From Streptomyces kaniharaensis (GTDB taxonomy: Bacteria > Actinomycetota > Actinomycetes > Streptomycetales > Streptomycetaceae), in assembly GCF_009569385.1 (NCBI RefSeq), contig NZ_WBOF01000001.1:744001-808000 (forward strand): a stretch of DNA of 64,000 nucleotides, written 5' to 3'. A model generated the notes under the pieces. It did no database searches. It was not told the DNA's origin and worked only from the letters and a program-made list of their open reading frames with translations. Both the position numbers and the translations under genes were made by a program. Shown here in pieces: positions 1 to 8,419 of this stretch (position 1 is its first letter; the number at the start of each line of letters is the position of its first letter).

Positions 1-576
1 GTCGAGGGTGAGGCGCTTGTCACCGAGGGCGCGGCGCAGCTGGTCGATGTCGGCGACGGTGTCGGCGGTGCTGTAGTACCTCCGGTTGGGGCCGATGGCC
101 GCCGCGCAGTCGGTGACGGCCTGCCGGGTGGGCGGGGTGAGGTCGGAGGCGCCCATCTGCTCCTGGAGGGCCGGGCACTGGAGGGCGTTGGCGCCGGTGC
201 CGCGCTGGTCGAACATCACCAGGCGGTAGTCCTTGAGCACGGGCGCCAGCTTGGCGGCGATCTTGTTCACCAGCGGGACGCCCGGCTGTCCGGGGCCGCC
301 GGTGAGGAACAGCAGGTCGCCCTTGGGCGCGTCGGTGTTGCCGCCGACGGCCACCTTGAGGTCGAGGGTGCCGGGAGTGTCGCCGCCGTGGTCGAGCGGG
401 ACGGTGAGGGTCCCGCAGGTGAAGCCGGCGATGCCGGGGCAGGGCGCCTGCCCGGTGAGCCCACTGCTCGGCCCGTCCTCGGTCGGGGCCGCGACGGCGG
501 GGGTCCCCAGCGTCGTGCCGGCGACCACCGCGACGGCGCCCAGCAGGGCGGCGATGCGGCCGCGCGTTCTCGTCAT
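1..576 (-). CDS. Exported S33-type alpha/beta hydrolase (5' part; runs off left edge)
   Basis: N-terminal 192 codons of an alpha/beta hydrolase of the S33 group (proline iminopeptidase / tripeptidyl aminopeptidase type), which removes short peptides from the N-terminus of substrates outside the cell. It starts at ATG 576 behind a GGAAGGA ribosome site. Residues 1-30 form a signal peptide: Arg-rich start, hydrophobic stretch at 8-24, AVAA cleavage site. Cysteines 46 and 54 and the motifs GGPGQPG (residues 93-99, oxyanion region) and DQRGTG (123-128) are typical of the family. The catalytic Ser, Asp and His lie beyond the window, so substrate cannot be judged. It is divergent from the ArsR-like gene at 746. 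Confidence 0.88.
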   Translation of the reverse strand, partial: MTRTRGRIAALLGAVAVVAGTTLGTPAVAAPTEDGPSSGLTGQAPCPGIAGFTCGTLTVPLDHGGDTPGTLDLKVAVGGNTDAPKGDLLFLTGGPGQPGVPLVNKIAAKLAPVLKDYRLVMFDQRGTGANALQCPALQEQMGASDLTPPTRQAVTDCAAAIGPNRRYYSTADTVADIDQLRRALGDKRLTLD

Positions 577-745
577 TTCTGTCCTTCCCCGTACGCGTAG
601 CTCGTGCTGACGCGGTCGGGAAATAGCTTGTGCCTCCGGGGAGTCGGCGCGCGATGATTCCTGCGACGATTCGAGCAGGTTCGAAACGTCGGCCGTCCCG
701 AACCGTGCTGCGGCGGCCGGACGGTCCGACGGGGGAAGGACACCG

Positions 746-1735
746 GTGATCACCCTCACCATCGACTCCACCGGCCTGGCGCGTTCCCGGTTCGCGGTCT
801 CGCCGCTGCACGAGGCGGTCAACACCCTGATGTCCTCCGGGCTGACGTCCCGCACCGGCCCGTACGCCTGGGTGAGCCGGACGCGGCGGGTGCTGCGGCG
901 GGAGCGGCTGGAGCTGCTGTCCGCGCTGGCCCTGGACAAGGCCGGGGGCTACCTCCCGGACTTCCTGTCCCCGCACCCGACCGGCCCCTCCCCCGAGGTG
1001 GCGGAGCAGCTGGCGGCTGTGCGCGCCACGCCGCCCGACCGCGTGCTGGGCGAGCTGACGACCGTCCGGCGGGGCCGCCCGGAGGCCGGGCTGATGGGGC
1101 GTGAGTTACCGGACGTCGTGGAGCGCACCTTGCAGCGCGGCCCGCGCTACTTCGCGCAGCGGGCCGCCGACGAGCTGAGCTGCTACTGGGACCTCGCCAT
1201 CGCGCCGTACTGGCCGGACGCCCGGGCGGTGCTCGACGCCGAGGTGGATCTGCGGGGCCGCTTCCTCGCCCGGCACGGCACCGGCGCGCTCATCAACTCG
1301 CTTGCCCCTGAGCTCTCCTGGGCGGACGGGCGGATCAGGCTGGAGAGCCGGATCACGGTGGCGCTGCCGGCCCGGATGGTGCTGCTGATGCCGACGCTGG
1401 TGACGCGCTCGATCCACGTGATCCTGGATCCGATCGACGGCGTCCACCGGGCGCCGACCCTGATGTACCCGGCCGCGCACCGGCCGGTGGCGCGGCTGGA
1501 GCCGAGCCCGGCGCTGGCCCAACTGCTCGGGCCGACGCGGGCGGATCTGCTCGCCGCGCTGACCGGCCCGGCCACGACGGCGACGCTGGCGGGGCGGCAC
1601 TATCTCAACGCCGGCACGGTCTCGTACCACCTGGGGGTGCTGCACCGGTCGGGGCTGGTGAGCCGGGTGCGGAGCGGGCGGGAGGTGCTGTACCGGCGGA
1701 CGCCGCGCGGGGAGGAGCTGGTGGCGGCACAGTAG
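746..1735 (+). CDS. ArsR-like winged-helix transcriptional regulator with DUF5937-type N-terminus
   Basis: Predicted DNA-binding regulator of 329 residues. The GTG start at 746 follows GGGGGAAGGA. The C-terminal 75 residues form an ArsR/SmtB-like winged helix: an L-x-x-L-L-G-P-T-R-A-D-L-L-A-A-L first helix, a recognition helix around NAGTVSYHLGVLHRSGLV and a wing ending in VLYRRT. The long N-terminal part (about 1-250) has no metal-binding cysteine pair and resembles the DUF5937 sensor region of Streptomyces regulators; this is recalled from the family and not tested. It is divergent from the exported hydrolase, which is a plausible target. Ligand unknown. Confidence 0.85.
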   Translation: MITLTIDSTGLARSRFAVSPLHEAVNTLMSSGLTSRTGPYAWVSRTRRVLRRERLELLSALALDKAGGYLPDFLSPHPTGPSPEVAEQLAAVRATPPDRVLGELTTVRRGRPEAGLMGRELPDVVERTLQRGPRYFAQRAADELSCYWDLAIAPYWPDARAVLDAEVDLRGRFLARHGTGALINSLAPELSWADGRIRLESRITVALPARMVLLMPTLVTRSIHVILDPIDGVHRAPTLMYPAAHRPVARLEPSPALAQLLGPTRADLLAALTGPATTATLAGRHYLNAGTVSYHLGVLHRSGLVSRVRSGREVLYRRTPRGEELVAAQ

Positions 1736-1788
1736 GGGCGGCGCATGCACCGGCGCGTGCCCCCTGTTTCACGCCCCTGAGGTTCGGT

Positions 1789-2598
1789 TCACACCAACGC
1801 GCGCGGGAGGACCACCCGCACCCATTCCTCCGGCTGCGACAGATGCGGAGCGTGACCGGCGCCCTCGTAGAGGTGCCGCTCCGCCTTCGGCAGGGTGAGG
1901 TCGATCAGATCCAGCACCTCGCCGAACAACGGCGCGCTGTCGTCGCTCTGCGTGAGCAGCGCGGGGTCGCCGTAGCGGGCGAGGCCGGTGAGGTCGAGGT
2001 CGAACGCGTCCGGGTCGCGCAGCTCGTCCAGGAAGGTGGGCGCGTTGCGGATGTACGTGTGCCGGACCGGCGCGGGCAGCTGGGACCACGCACCGGGGCC
2101 GAAGACGATGGTGTCCACGTACAGCTCGGCCGCGGCGGCGGACTCCGCCTGTTCCAGCAGCTCGCGGACGGCGGCGACCCGTTCGGCGAAGGCCCTCCCG
2201 ATCGGGCGCAGGTCCGGCTCGGCGAGCAGGATGCCGGTCCCGGGCGGCTCGTGCACGGCGATGCCGCGCAGGAGATCGGGGCAGGCGGTGGCCAGGCGGA
2301 GGGTGACCAGGGCGCCGTACGAGTCCCCGCAGACGAAGGCGGGCGCGAGGCCGAGACCCTGGATCAGCCCGGCGAGATCGGCCGCGTCCTCGTGCACCGA
2401 GCCCTGGGTCAGCAGGTCCTCGCTGCGGCTGTGGCCCCGGCGGTCGTAGGCGACGACGGCGGTGAACTCGGCCAGGCCCGGCATCACGTGGGCCCAGGTG
2501 TCGCCGTCGGTCCAGGAGCCGTGCACCAGGACGACCCCGGGCCCCTCACCACGGGCCTCGTAGTGCAGCGACACCCCGTTCACCCTGATCTCGGCCAT
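1789..2598 (-). CDS. Alpha/beta-fold hydrolase
   Basis: Cytoplasmic alpha/beta hydrolase of 269 residues. I place the start at ATG 2598 (MAEIRVNG), which has a GGGAGG ribosome site 8 nt upstream, rather than the in-frame ATG at 2643, which has none. Seen in the sequence: HGSW (oxyanion loop), YDRRGHSRS, the nucleophile elbow GDSYG, and a C-terminal GAGHAPHLSQPEEW supplying the catalytic histidine. The family contains esterases, haloperoxidase-like proteins and lactonases; substrate cannot be assigned. It has no signal peptide and does not appear to be in an operon with its neighbours. Confidence 0.85.
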   Translation of the reverse strand: MAEIRVNGVSLHYEARGEGPGVVLVHGSWTDGDTWAHVMPGLAEFTAVVAYDRRGHSRSEDLLTQGSVHEDAADLAGLIQGLGLAPAFVCGDSYGALVTLRLATACPDLLRGIAVHEPPGTGILLAEPDLRPIGRAFAERVAAVRELLEQAESAAAAELYVDTIVFGPGAWSQLPAPVRHTYIRNAPTFLDELRDPDAFDLDLTGLARYGDPALLTQSDDSAPLFGEVLDLIDLTLPKAERHLYEGAGHAPHLSQPEEWVRVVLPRALV

Positions 2599-2694
2599 CA
2601 CGAGCCTCCCGATCTCGGCGGTGCTCCTCCACCAGCCTGACACAACCGGCGTGTCGGTTCAGATCAGCCTGTGTCCGGTCAGATCCAGCCGGGA

Positions 2695-3417
2695 TCAGAT
2701 CAGCGGGCCGAAGACGCCGCGTTCCCAGTGGCCGAGCCAGGAGGAGGTTGCGGAGGGCAGGTCCTGCCCCTCGGTGGACTCGTCGTACGGAAGGACGGAC
2801 GTGGGCGCGAACCAGCCCTCGCCGGGGTCGATGCGGAGGCGGAGGAGGCGCAGCGGACGACGGAGGGTGACGAAGAGGCGCAGGTCGTGCGTGGACGGGT
2901 GGTGCGTCTCGTAGCGGTCCTGGACGCAGCGGCAGATGGACTTGATGTCGGTGTCGGCGAGGAGGAGGTAGCGACTGCCGGGGCCGAGGTTCACGCAGAG
3001 TCGCCGACGGGCCTTCTCACGCTGGTCGTAGGGGAGGTTCTGGTCGTTGTCGACGTGGATGCCGGGGCGCAGACCGCTCGGGGAGTCACGGTGGGTGGTG
3101 AGCTCGCCGGGCGGGTCGTCGGTGTCACCGAGGGTGACGGGGTGCGGGTCGCCGAGGGTCTCGACGAGGGCGGCGAGGGTGTCACGGTCGGTGACGGTCT
3201 CGGGCACCTTGAAGAGTTCGATCAGGCCGCTGTCGTAGTTGAAGATGCCGGGCGCGAACCGCTCGGGGTAGCCGGCGGGGAGGGGCTGCCAGGCGCCGTC
3301 GGGGACGACGGCGCAGGTCTCGTAGTCGGGTTCGACGTGGAGACGGCGGACGCCGCCGAAGTCGCAACGGGCGTGCAGGGCGGCGGGGTCGCGGAAGGCG
3401 ATCGCGGCAGGGTGCAT
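2695..3417 (-). CDS. Conserved hypothetical protein, possible double-stranded beta-helix (oxygenase-like) fold
   Basis: A 240-residue protein I cannot assign firmly. An H-x-D pair (His121, Asp123) is followed by RRRLCVNLGPGSRYLLL, a His-rich stretch around residues 172-177 and APTSVLPYDEST near residue 205. This layout recalls small iron/2-oxoglutarate-dependent oxygenase folds, but the later metal histidine is not certain. No signal peptide or membrane segment is visible. The start ATG 3417 lies 25 nt downstream of the stop of the RsbW-like ATPase, so the two are probably co-transcribed and this protein may be the effector of the regulatory module at 3443-5144. Confidence 0.6.
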   Translation of the reverse strand: MHPAAIAFRDPAALHARCDFGGVRRLHVEPDYETCAVVPDGAWQPLPAGYPERFAPGIFNYDSGLIELFKVPETVTDRDTLAALVETLGDPHPVTLGDTDDPPGELTTHRDSPSGLRPGIHVDNDQNLPYDQREKARRRLCVNLGPGSRYLLLADTDIKSICRCVQDRYETHHPSTHDLRLFVTLRRPLRLLRLRIDPGEGWFAPTSVLPYDESTEGQDLPSATSSWLGHWERGVFGPLI

Positions 3418-3442
3418 GGGAGTTGCTCTCTTTCTGCGGGTT

Positions 3443-3868
3443 CTACGGGGCGACCGTGTCGAGCAGGACCCGCACCCACACGCGCTTGCCCGCGCCCCGG
3501 CGGATCACGACGCCGAAGTCGAGGGCGAGTTCGCGGACGAGTTCGATCCCGCGGCCGCACTCGTTGAAGCGGCGGGGTCTGCGGTCCTGGAGCGGGAGGT
3601 CGAAGCGCGGGTCCCAGACTTCGAGCCGGCAGTCGCCGCCGAACTCCTGGAGGTAGAGCCGGACTTCGCCGGATCCGTGGCAAGCGTGGACGACGGCGTT
3701 GGTGACGAGCTCGCTGGCGATGAGGACGAGGTCGTCCACCGGATCGCCGCCCCAGCCCCAGGCGGCCAGCTGGTCGCGCACGTGGCGGCGAGCGGTGCGG
3801 ATCGAGGTCGAGTGCTCGGTCAGGAGCAGCTCGGAGGTGTGGAGAACGGGTGTGCTCAACGCGGACAT
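3443..3868 (-). CDS. RsbW/SpoIIAB-like ATP-binding regulatory protein
   Basis: A 141-residue GHKL-type ATPase domain of the anti-sigma-factor kinase family. These proteins bind partner switches or sigma factors, and in streptomycetes many orphan copies sit beside XRE/DUF397 pairs. The start chosen is ATG 3868 (MSALSTP), behind GAAGGGG; an upstream in-frame extension to 3958 has no ribosome site and unusual composition. The N box ELVTNAVVHA and the G box GRGIELVRELA are present, so ATP binding is likely. It is divergent from the XRE gene at 4054 across an AT-rich promoter region. Confidence 0.88.
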   Translation of the reverse strand: MSALSTPVLHTSELLLTEHSTSIRTARRHVRDQLAAWGWGGDPVDDLVLIASELVTNAVVHACHGSGEVRLYLQEFGGDCRLEVWDPRFDLPLQDRRPRRFNECGRGIELVRELALDFGVVIRRGAGKRVWVRVLLDTVAP

Positions 3869-4053
3869 GGGTGCCCCTTCGCCTCGACACGCCATCAGAT
3901 GCGTGTCCGTGCGGTCACGTTGAGTGTGGAGGAGTCGGATTCGAAAACGCAACTGCATTGCTCGAAAAAATTAATTGATCTTGATTTGGACTTGAGTCGA
4001 GGCCTGCTGACTGGCGAGACTGAGTCATCCACACCCGGAGGGAGGGGCGCCAC
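3869..4053. promoter_or_regulatory. Divergent promoter region between RsbW-like ATPase and XRE regulator, AT-rich core
   Basis: 185 bp separate two divergent genes. The segment 3938-4010 is strikingly AT-rich for this genome (runs such as CGAAAAAATTAATTGATC), as expected for a promoter region. The plus-strand ribosome site of the XRE gene, GGAGGGAGG, lies at its right end. I cannot define exact -35/-10 hexamers. A binding site for the XRE protein probably lies here, by analogy with similar modules. Confidence 0.5.
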
Positions 4054-4914
4054 TTGAGCAAGGACCTGTCCGCCATCAGGCAAATCCGACTTGGCGACGA
4101 GCTGCGCGCCTGGCGACTGGAGAACAACAAGACGCTGACCGACATGACGGCCGGCCTGAAGGGATGGAGCCCCGGCCGCCTCAGCAGAATCGAACGGGCC
4201 CAACAACAGATCACCGCAGCGGATCTGGCTGCCCTGCTCGATCACGCTGGAATCACCGGCCCAGAGCGCGAGGACTTCGAGAGCTTCCTCGGGACCAGCC
4301 CGCCGAAGCAGTGGTGGCGGGACCTGGACTACGCCGAAGCGATCACACCTGCGTTCGCCGAATACTTGGCCCTCGAAGCCGATGCCTCCGAGATACTGAA
4401 CTACTTCCCATCGGCCTTTCCTGGCTTGGTGCAGACCGAGGCCTATGCAAAGGAGATGATCGCCGCCGGTCTCGACTCCCCCAACGAGGAACGTGTCGAG
4501 GCGGGCGCTGAGGTCCGCATCCTTCGACAGCGAAGGCTGATCCATGATCCGCGACTCACATTCGAGGCCTACTTCGGCGAGGTCGCACTGTTGGTGGCCG
4601 GTGACCAGGAAGTACTTGCGGGACAGATCCGACATGCCATCACGGTCGCTCAGTACCCCAACGTCACCTTGCGCATGGTGCCCTTGAGTGCTGGCCGGCC
4701 TGGCATCCTCTCGTCCGGTATCACCTTGATGAGGTTCCCCGACGACCTCGAAAACGGCTTCGCGTTCATCGAAGCCGTCGGAGGTATGCTCCCGCGTAGA
4801 ACCGGCCGAGACGTACGGCGGACCGAGCGGGCCATCGCCCGCGTCAAGCGGTGCTCGCTGAGTCCGGAGGACACCATCACCGCCCTTGAACGCAAGTTGG
4901 AAGAGCTGACGTGA
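4054..4914 (+). CDS. XRE-family regulator with C-terminal DUF5753
   Basis: A 286-residue DNA-binding protein. Residues 8-66 form an XRE/Cro-type helix-turn-helix (LGDELRAWRLENNKTLTDM ... LSRIERAQQQITAADLAALL). The remainder is the DUF5753 domain usual in streptomycete XRE proteins such as WhiJ-like regulators, with features like SAFPGLVQTEAYAK and VTLRMVPLSAGRPGI. The start is TTG 4054, set by the GGAGGGAGG site about 9 nt upstream. Its last codons overlap the DUF397 gene by 4 nt (GTGA), so the two are translationally coupled. Family members commonly govern development or antibiotic production; a specific target here is unknown. Confidence 0.92.
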   Translation: MSKDLSAIRQIRLGDELRAWRLENNKTLTDMTAGLKGWSPGRLSRIERAQQQITAADLAALLDHAGITGPEREDFESFLGTSPPKQWWRDLDYAEAITPAFAEYLALEADASEILNYFPSAFPGLVQTEAYAKEMIAAGLDSPNEERVEAGAEVRILRQRRLIHDPRLTFEAYFGEVALLVAGDQEVLAGQIRHAITVAQYPNVTLRMVPLSAGRPGILSSGITLMRFPDDLENGFAFIEAVGGMLPRRTGRDVRRTERAIARVKRCSLSPEDTITALERKLEELT

Positions 4915-5144
4915 GCGAGAAGCACGACCCGTATGACCACGACCCCGCCGACGCCGAGTGGGTCAAGTCGCCTTTCTCCGGGGACGGTAACGGCGACTGC
5001 GTGATCATCTCCCGCTTCGACAACGGTGACGTCTGGGTGGGCGACGACAAGAACCCCAACCGCCCCCACCTCGCCTTCGACCAGGCCGAATGGACCGCCT
5101 TCGTCCAGGCCATCGAAACCCGCGACCCCCGCTTCACCGCCTGA
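4911..5144 (+). CDS. DUF397 small regulatory partner protein
   Basis: A 77-residue DUF397 protein, the usual partner of DUF5753-type XRE regulators. Visible family marks are WVKSPFSGDGNGDCVII near the start and a tail ending in W-x-x-F-V-Q-A-I. It starts at GTG 4911 within the stop region of the preceding gene (4-nt overlap). Published work on related pairs suggests that the small protein modulates the regulator; the mechanism is not shown by this sequence. No membrane segment or DNA-binding motif is visible. Confidence 0.92.
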   Translation: MSEKHDPYDHDPADAEWVKSPFSGDGNGDCVIISRFDNGDVWVGDDKNPNRPHLAFDQAEWTAFVQAIETRDPRFTA

Positions 5145-5223
5145 ACAACTCTGCCCGGCGCCACCCGAACACGGGCGGCGCCGGACTCACTGACGACTCT
5201 GGCTCAACCAGGCGCTGCCTCAG

Positions 5224-5598
5224 TTACAGGTACGGGCGGGTGATCAGCTCGATCGCGTGGCCGGCGGGGTCCTTGAAGTACACCCCGCGACCGCCGTGTT
5301 CGTTGTTGATCTCGCCTGGGCGTCGCATCTGCGGGTCGGCCCAGTGCTCGGTGCCGCGGTCGCACAGTCGCCGGTACGCGCGATCGAACAGCTCGTCGTC
5401 GATCAGGAACGCGTAGTGCTGCATCTGGATCTCCACCGGCGGCTCGGCGAACTGAAGCAGTACGCCGTCGGAGAGCTGGATGTTGGTGAACGGGCCCCAG
5501 GACGGTGCTTCCGCAAGTTCCAACAGCTCGCGGAAGAAACGAGCCGAATCGTTGCGGTCCTTGGCGGCGATGATGGTGTGGTTGAACGTGACTGTCAT
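5224..5598 (-). CDS. VOC-family protein (glyoxalase/dioxygenase fold)
   Basis: A 124-residue vicinal-oxygen-chelate fold protein: single beta-alpha-beta-beta-beta pair with His7 (FNHTII), HYAFLID in the middle and GVYFKDPAGHAIELI near the end, giving the usual His/Glu metal-ligand pattern. The start is ATG 5598 (MTVTFNH); an upstream in-frame ATG at 5694 lacks a ribosome site. The family includes glyoxalase I, dioxygenases and antibiotic-binding proteins such as bleomycin resistance proteins; nothing here picks one. It stands alone, convergent with the DUF397 gene. Confidence 0.85.
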   Translation of the reverse strand: MTVTFNHTIIAAKDRNDSARFFRELLELAEAPSWGPFTNIQLSDGVLLQFAEPPVEIQMQHYAFLIDDELFDRAYRRLCDRGTEHWADPQMRRPGEINNEHGGRGVYFKDPAGHAIELITRPYL

Positions 5599-5758
5599 GT
5601 GGCTGGCCTCGCTGTTGTTCGGCACGAAGAAGAGGACTCGTAGTGCAGGAGCACTGGGAGGTCCGCGTGCCGAACTGGGGTGCCTTCTCCGCACCCACGG
5701 TGCGATCAGCCCTCCACCGGGTGGCCGATCCGTGTGTGGCTGTGCGCCGGTCCGGTGT

Positions 5759-6751
5759 TCACATCGGGGACCCTACGTGATCTTGCTGGCTGGCGGCAAC
5801 AGGACAGTGTCGGCTGCTTGTTGACTCCTCTCGACCAGCGACTTGGTCGGATCGTCCCGCTCGCGCCCGCCTGCCGCCCTGCTCCGTACTCGCCCTCACT
5901 CCGACGCAGACGCCAACGCCGACCAGCACCGCGCCCACCAGCTCACCCGACCGCAACGCTCCCGTGCCCGTCACGGCCCCCGACACCGCGGCGGTGACGG
6001 GCACCAGCCCGGCGAACAGCCCGGCCCGGTCCGCGCCCAGCCGCTCCAGCGCGCCGTACCAGAGCAGGAACGCCCCGCAGGTGAGCAGCGTGGCTAGGTA
6101 GAGCAGCGCCACCAACTCCGGGCCGCTCGGCATCCGCACGGCTGCCGTCCCGTCCATGGCCAGGGCCGTCACCGCGAACATCGGCACGGCCAGCACCGTC
6201 ACGTACGTCGAGACCCGGACCGGTCCGAGCCGGGGCAACAGCGGCACCGCCAGCAGTGAGAACGCCGCCTCGCACGCCAACGTCCCCAGGGCGTACGCGA
6301 ATCCGAGCGCGTCGCCCGGCCCGAAGCCCTGCGTGACCGCCGCCCCCGCGACGACCACCCCGGCCGCGGCCAGCAACCGCAGCTGCGGCCGCCGCCCGGC
6401 GAGCAGCGGACCGAGCACCGCCAGCAGCAGCGGTGTGCAGCCGACCACGCTCCCCACCACCGCCGGGTCACTCCGATGCAGCGCCGCGATCAGCAGGAGG
6501 TTGAAGGCGTACAGGCCGCTGCCCGCCAGGCAGATCAGCCGGGTCAGCTCACGCCCCGTCAGCCGAGGGCGGAGCGGTCCCTCCCGGCGCGCCAACGGGA
6601 GCAGGATCAGCGAGGCGAGGAGGTACCGCAGGGTCTGCCCGCCTGCCAGTGGATAGCCGGCGAACGCGGCCGTCACCCCGGTCGAGCAGCCGAGCAGGGA
6701 CATGGCGGTGGCGGCACGGATCGCACCGGAAGCGTTGTCGGAAATAGGCAT
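5759..6751 (-). CDS. EamA-type (DMT superfamily) exporter
   Basis: A 330-residue integral membrane protein with about ten hydrophobic segments in two EamA repeats, first from about residue 13 (IRAATAMSLLGCSTGVTAAF) and second from about 135. The family exports amino acids or other small metabolites. The start is ATG 6751 (MPISDN); its ribosome site is weak. The last 45 residues are charged and lie outside the predicted membrane part. It is divergent from a MocR regulator with shared palindromes between them, so it is the likely regulated target, perhaps transporting a metabolite linked to vitamin B6 or amino acids (inference). Confidence 0.86.
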   Translation of the reverse strand: MPISDNASGAIRAATAMSLLGCSTGVTAAFAGYPLAGGQTLRYLLASLILLPLARREGPLRPRLTGRELTRLICLAGSGLYAFNLLLIAALHRSDPAVVGSVVGCTPLLLAVLGPLLAGRRPQLRLLAAAGVVVAGAAVTQGFGPGDALGFAYALGTLACEAAFSLLAVPLLPRLGPVRVSTYVTVLAVPMFAVTALAMDGTAAVRMPSGPELVALLYLATLLTCGAFLLWYGALERLGADRAGLFAGLVPVTAAVSGAVTGTGALRSGELVGAVLVGVGVCVGVRASTEQGGRRARAGRSDQVAGREESTSSRHCPVAASQQDHVGSPM

Positions 6752-6771
6752 GTCTGTCACGCTAGAAAAGG

Positions 6772-6819
6772 AGTGGTCCTGTGCACAGGTCCACTTTGCC
6801 ATGGATCTGGAGGACCACT
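6772..6819. promoter_or_regulatory. Candidate MocR operator in the divergent exporter/regulator region
   Basis: AGTGGTCC (6772-6779) is matched by the inverted copy GGACCACT (6812-6819), and a perfect 12-bp palindrome CCTGTGCACAGG spans 6778-6789. GGTCCACTTTG (from 6788) and GGACCACTTTG (from 6812) are also near-direct repeats about 24 bp apart. MocR/PdxR regulators bind direct and inverted repeats between divergent genes, so this is a plausible binding region. It overlaps the GTG at 6781, one reason to prefer the TTG start at 6820. Confidence 0.5.
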
Positions 6820-8199
6820 TTGCGTGAGCTGCTGCTCTCCCTCGACCACACGCAGGGCGACCTCACCGGCCAGCTGATCCGGGAGCTGCGCACGGTCGTC
6901 CGGGAGGGCCGGCTCGCGGCCGACACCAGACTGCCCGCCACGCGGGCACTCGCCGAGGAACTCGGCGTCTCTCGCGGCGTCGTCGTCGAGGCATATGCCC
7001 AACTCGTCGCCGAGGGCTACCTGGTGGCCCGGCGCGGCTCGGGCACCCGGGTCGCCTCCGGGATCACCCCCGCCGGTCCCGCCGCACCGGCGGGACCGGC
7101 CGAGCCGACAGTCGCCTACGACCTCAAGCCGGGCACTCCCGACCTGGCCTCGTTCCCGCGCGCCGCCTGGCTCTCCGCCACCCGGCAGGCGCTCGCCGAG
7201 GCCCTGCACAGCCGCCTCGGCTACGGCGATCCTGCCGGGCAACTCGGGCTGCGGACCGAACTGGCCGCCTACGTGGGCCGGGTCCGCGCCGCCGTCGCAG
7301 CCCCCGCCGACGTGGTGGTGGTCAGCGGGGTCGCCCAGAGCCTCGCTCTGCTGTGCGGTGTGCTGCTCGCCCGCGGGCATCGCCGCTGGGCGGTCGAGGA
7401 CCCGTGCTCGCCGGGCATGCTCGACCTGCTGCGGGCGCACGGGGTCGAGCCGGTCGGCGTTCCGGTGGACGACGAGGGGATCGACGTCGACGCGCTGGCC
7501 GCGAGCGGTGCGAAGGTCGTGCTGGTGACCCCGGCCCACCAGTACCCGACCGGCGTCGTGCTCGCCCCGGCCCGCCGGACCGCGCTGCTCGCCTGGGCGC
7601 AGCGGGCCGGCGCCCTGGTGGTGGAGGACGACTACGACGCCGAGTTCCGCTACGACCGCGAACCGGTCGGCTGTCTGCAGGGCCTGGCCCGCGACCGGGT
7701 CGTCCACCTCGGCTCGGTCAGCAAGTCCCTCGCTCCCGGCCTGCGCCTCGGCTGGGCGGTGCTGCCCGACCGGCTGGTCGAGGACTTCCGTACCGCCAAG
7801 CGCTACGCCGACCTCGGGACCGGGGTGATCGACCAACTGGCCTTCGCCGGGCTGCTCGCGAGCGGTGCGTACGACCGGCATCTGCGCACCGTCCGCGCCC
7901 GCTACCGCAGTCGGCGCGACGCCCTGGTCCGATCCCTCGGGACGCATCTGCCGGACGCCGCCGTCCGCGGCGTCGCCGCTGGCCTCCACCTCTACCTGGA
8001 CCTGCCACCGGGAGTCGAGGAACAGGCCGTGGTCACCGCGGCGCTGGCGCGCGGGCTACGGGTCGAACCGGTCAGCCCGATGCGGCTCAGCCCCGGCGGC
8101 CCCGCACTCGCGCTCGGCTACTGCGGCCTGACGGAGGGCCGGCTGGAACGCGCCACCGCCCTGCTGGCTCAGGCGGTCGCGGCCGCTCCGGCACCGTGA
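6820..8199 (+). CDS. MocR/PdxR-family PLP-dependent transcriptional regulator
   Basis: A fusion of an N-terminal GntR winged helix (about residues 1-75; LPATRALAEELGVSRGVVVE, LVARRGSGTRV) and a C-terminal aminotransferase class I-like domain. The PLP-binding lysine is in SVSKSLAPGLRLGW, with YDAEFRYDREP before it. With TTG 6820 as start the protein has 459 residues and a GGAGG site 6-7 nt upstream; the GTG at 6781 would lie inside the palindromic operator. Such regulators sense PLP or PLP-amino acid adducts and control pyridoxal, GABA or transporter genes. The target is likely the divergent exporter. Confidence 0.9.
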   Translation: MRELLLSLDHTQGDLTGQLIRELRTVVREGRLAADTRLPATRALAEELGVSRGVVVEAYAQLVAEGYLVARRGSGTRVASGITPAGPAAPAGPAEPTVAYDLKPGTPDLASFPRAAWLSATRQALAEALHSRLGYGDPAGQLGLRTELAAYVGRVRAAVAAPADVVVVSGVAQSLALLCGVLLARGHRRWAVEDPCSPGMLDLLRAHGVEPVGVPVDDEGIDVDALAASGAKVVLVTPAHQYPTGVVLAPARRTALLAWAQRAGALVVEDDYDAEFRYDREPVGCLQGLARDRVVHLGSVSKSLAPGLRLGWAVLPDRLVEDFRTAKRYADLGTGVIDQLAFAGLLASGAYDRHLRTVRARYRSRRDALVRSLGTHLPDAAVRGVAAGLHLYLDLPPGVEEQAVVTAALARGLRVEPVSPMRLSPGGPALALGYCGLTEGRLERATALLAQAVAAAPAP

Positions 8200-8419
8200 A
8201 CGCGTGCCCTGTGCAAGGATGCGGCGATCTGCCTGGAGGTCGTCCGTTGTCCGAGCCGCTGTCCGTGAAGTCCGAATATCGGTCGTCGGCGGTCGGTCGA
8301 CCGGTTCGACGGTGGCTACCCGGTCGAGGGCTGTTCGAGCTGTCATCAACACCTGCTAGCCTCACCCGGTTTCCCGCCGCACCGACGCCGGCGGACAAGA
8401 CGGAGCAAGAGGACGAAAC

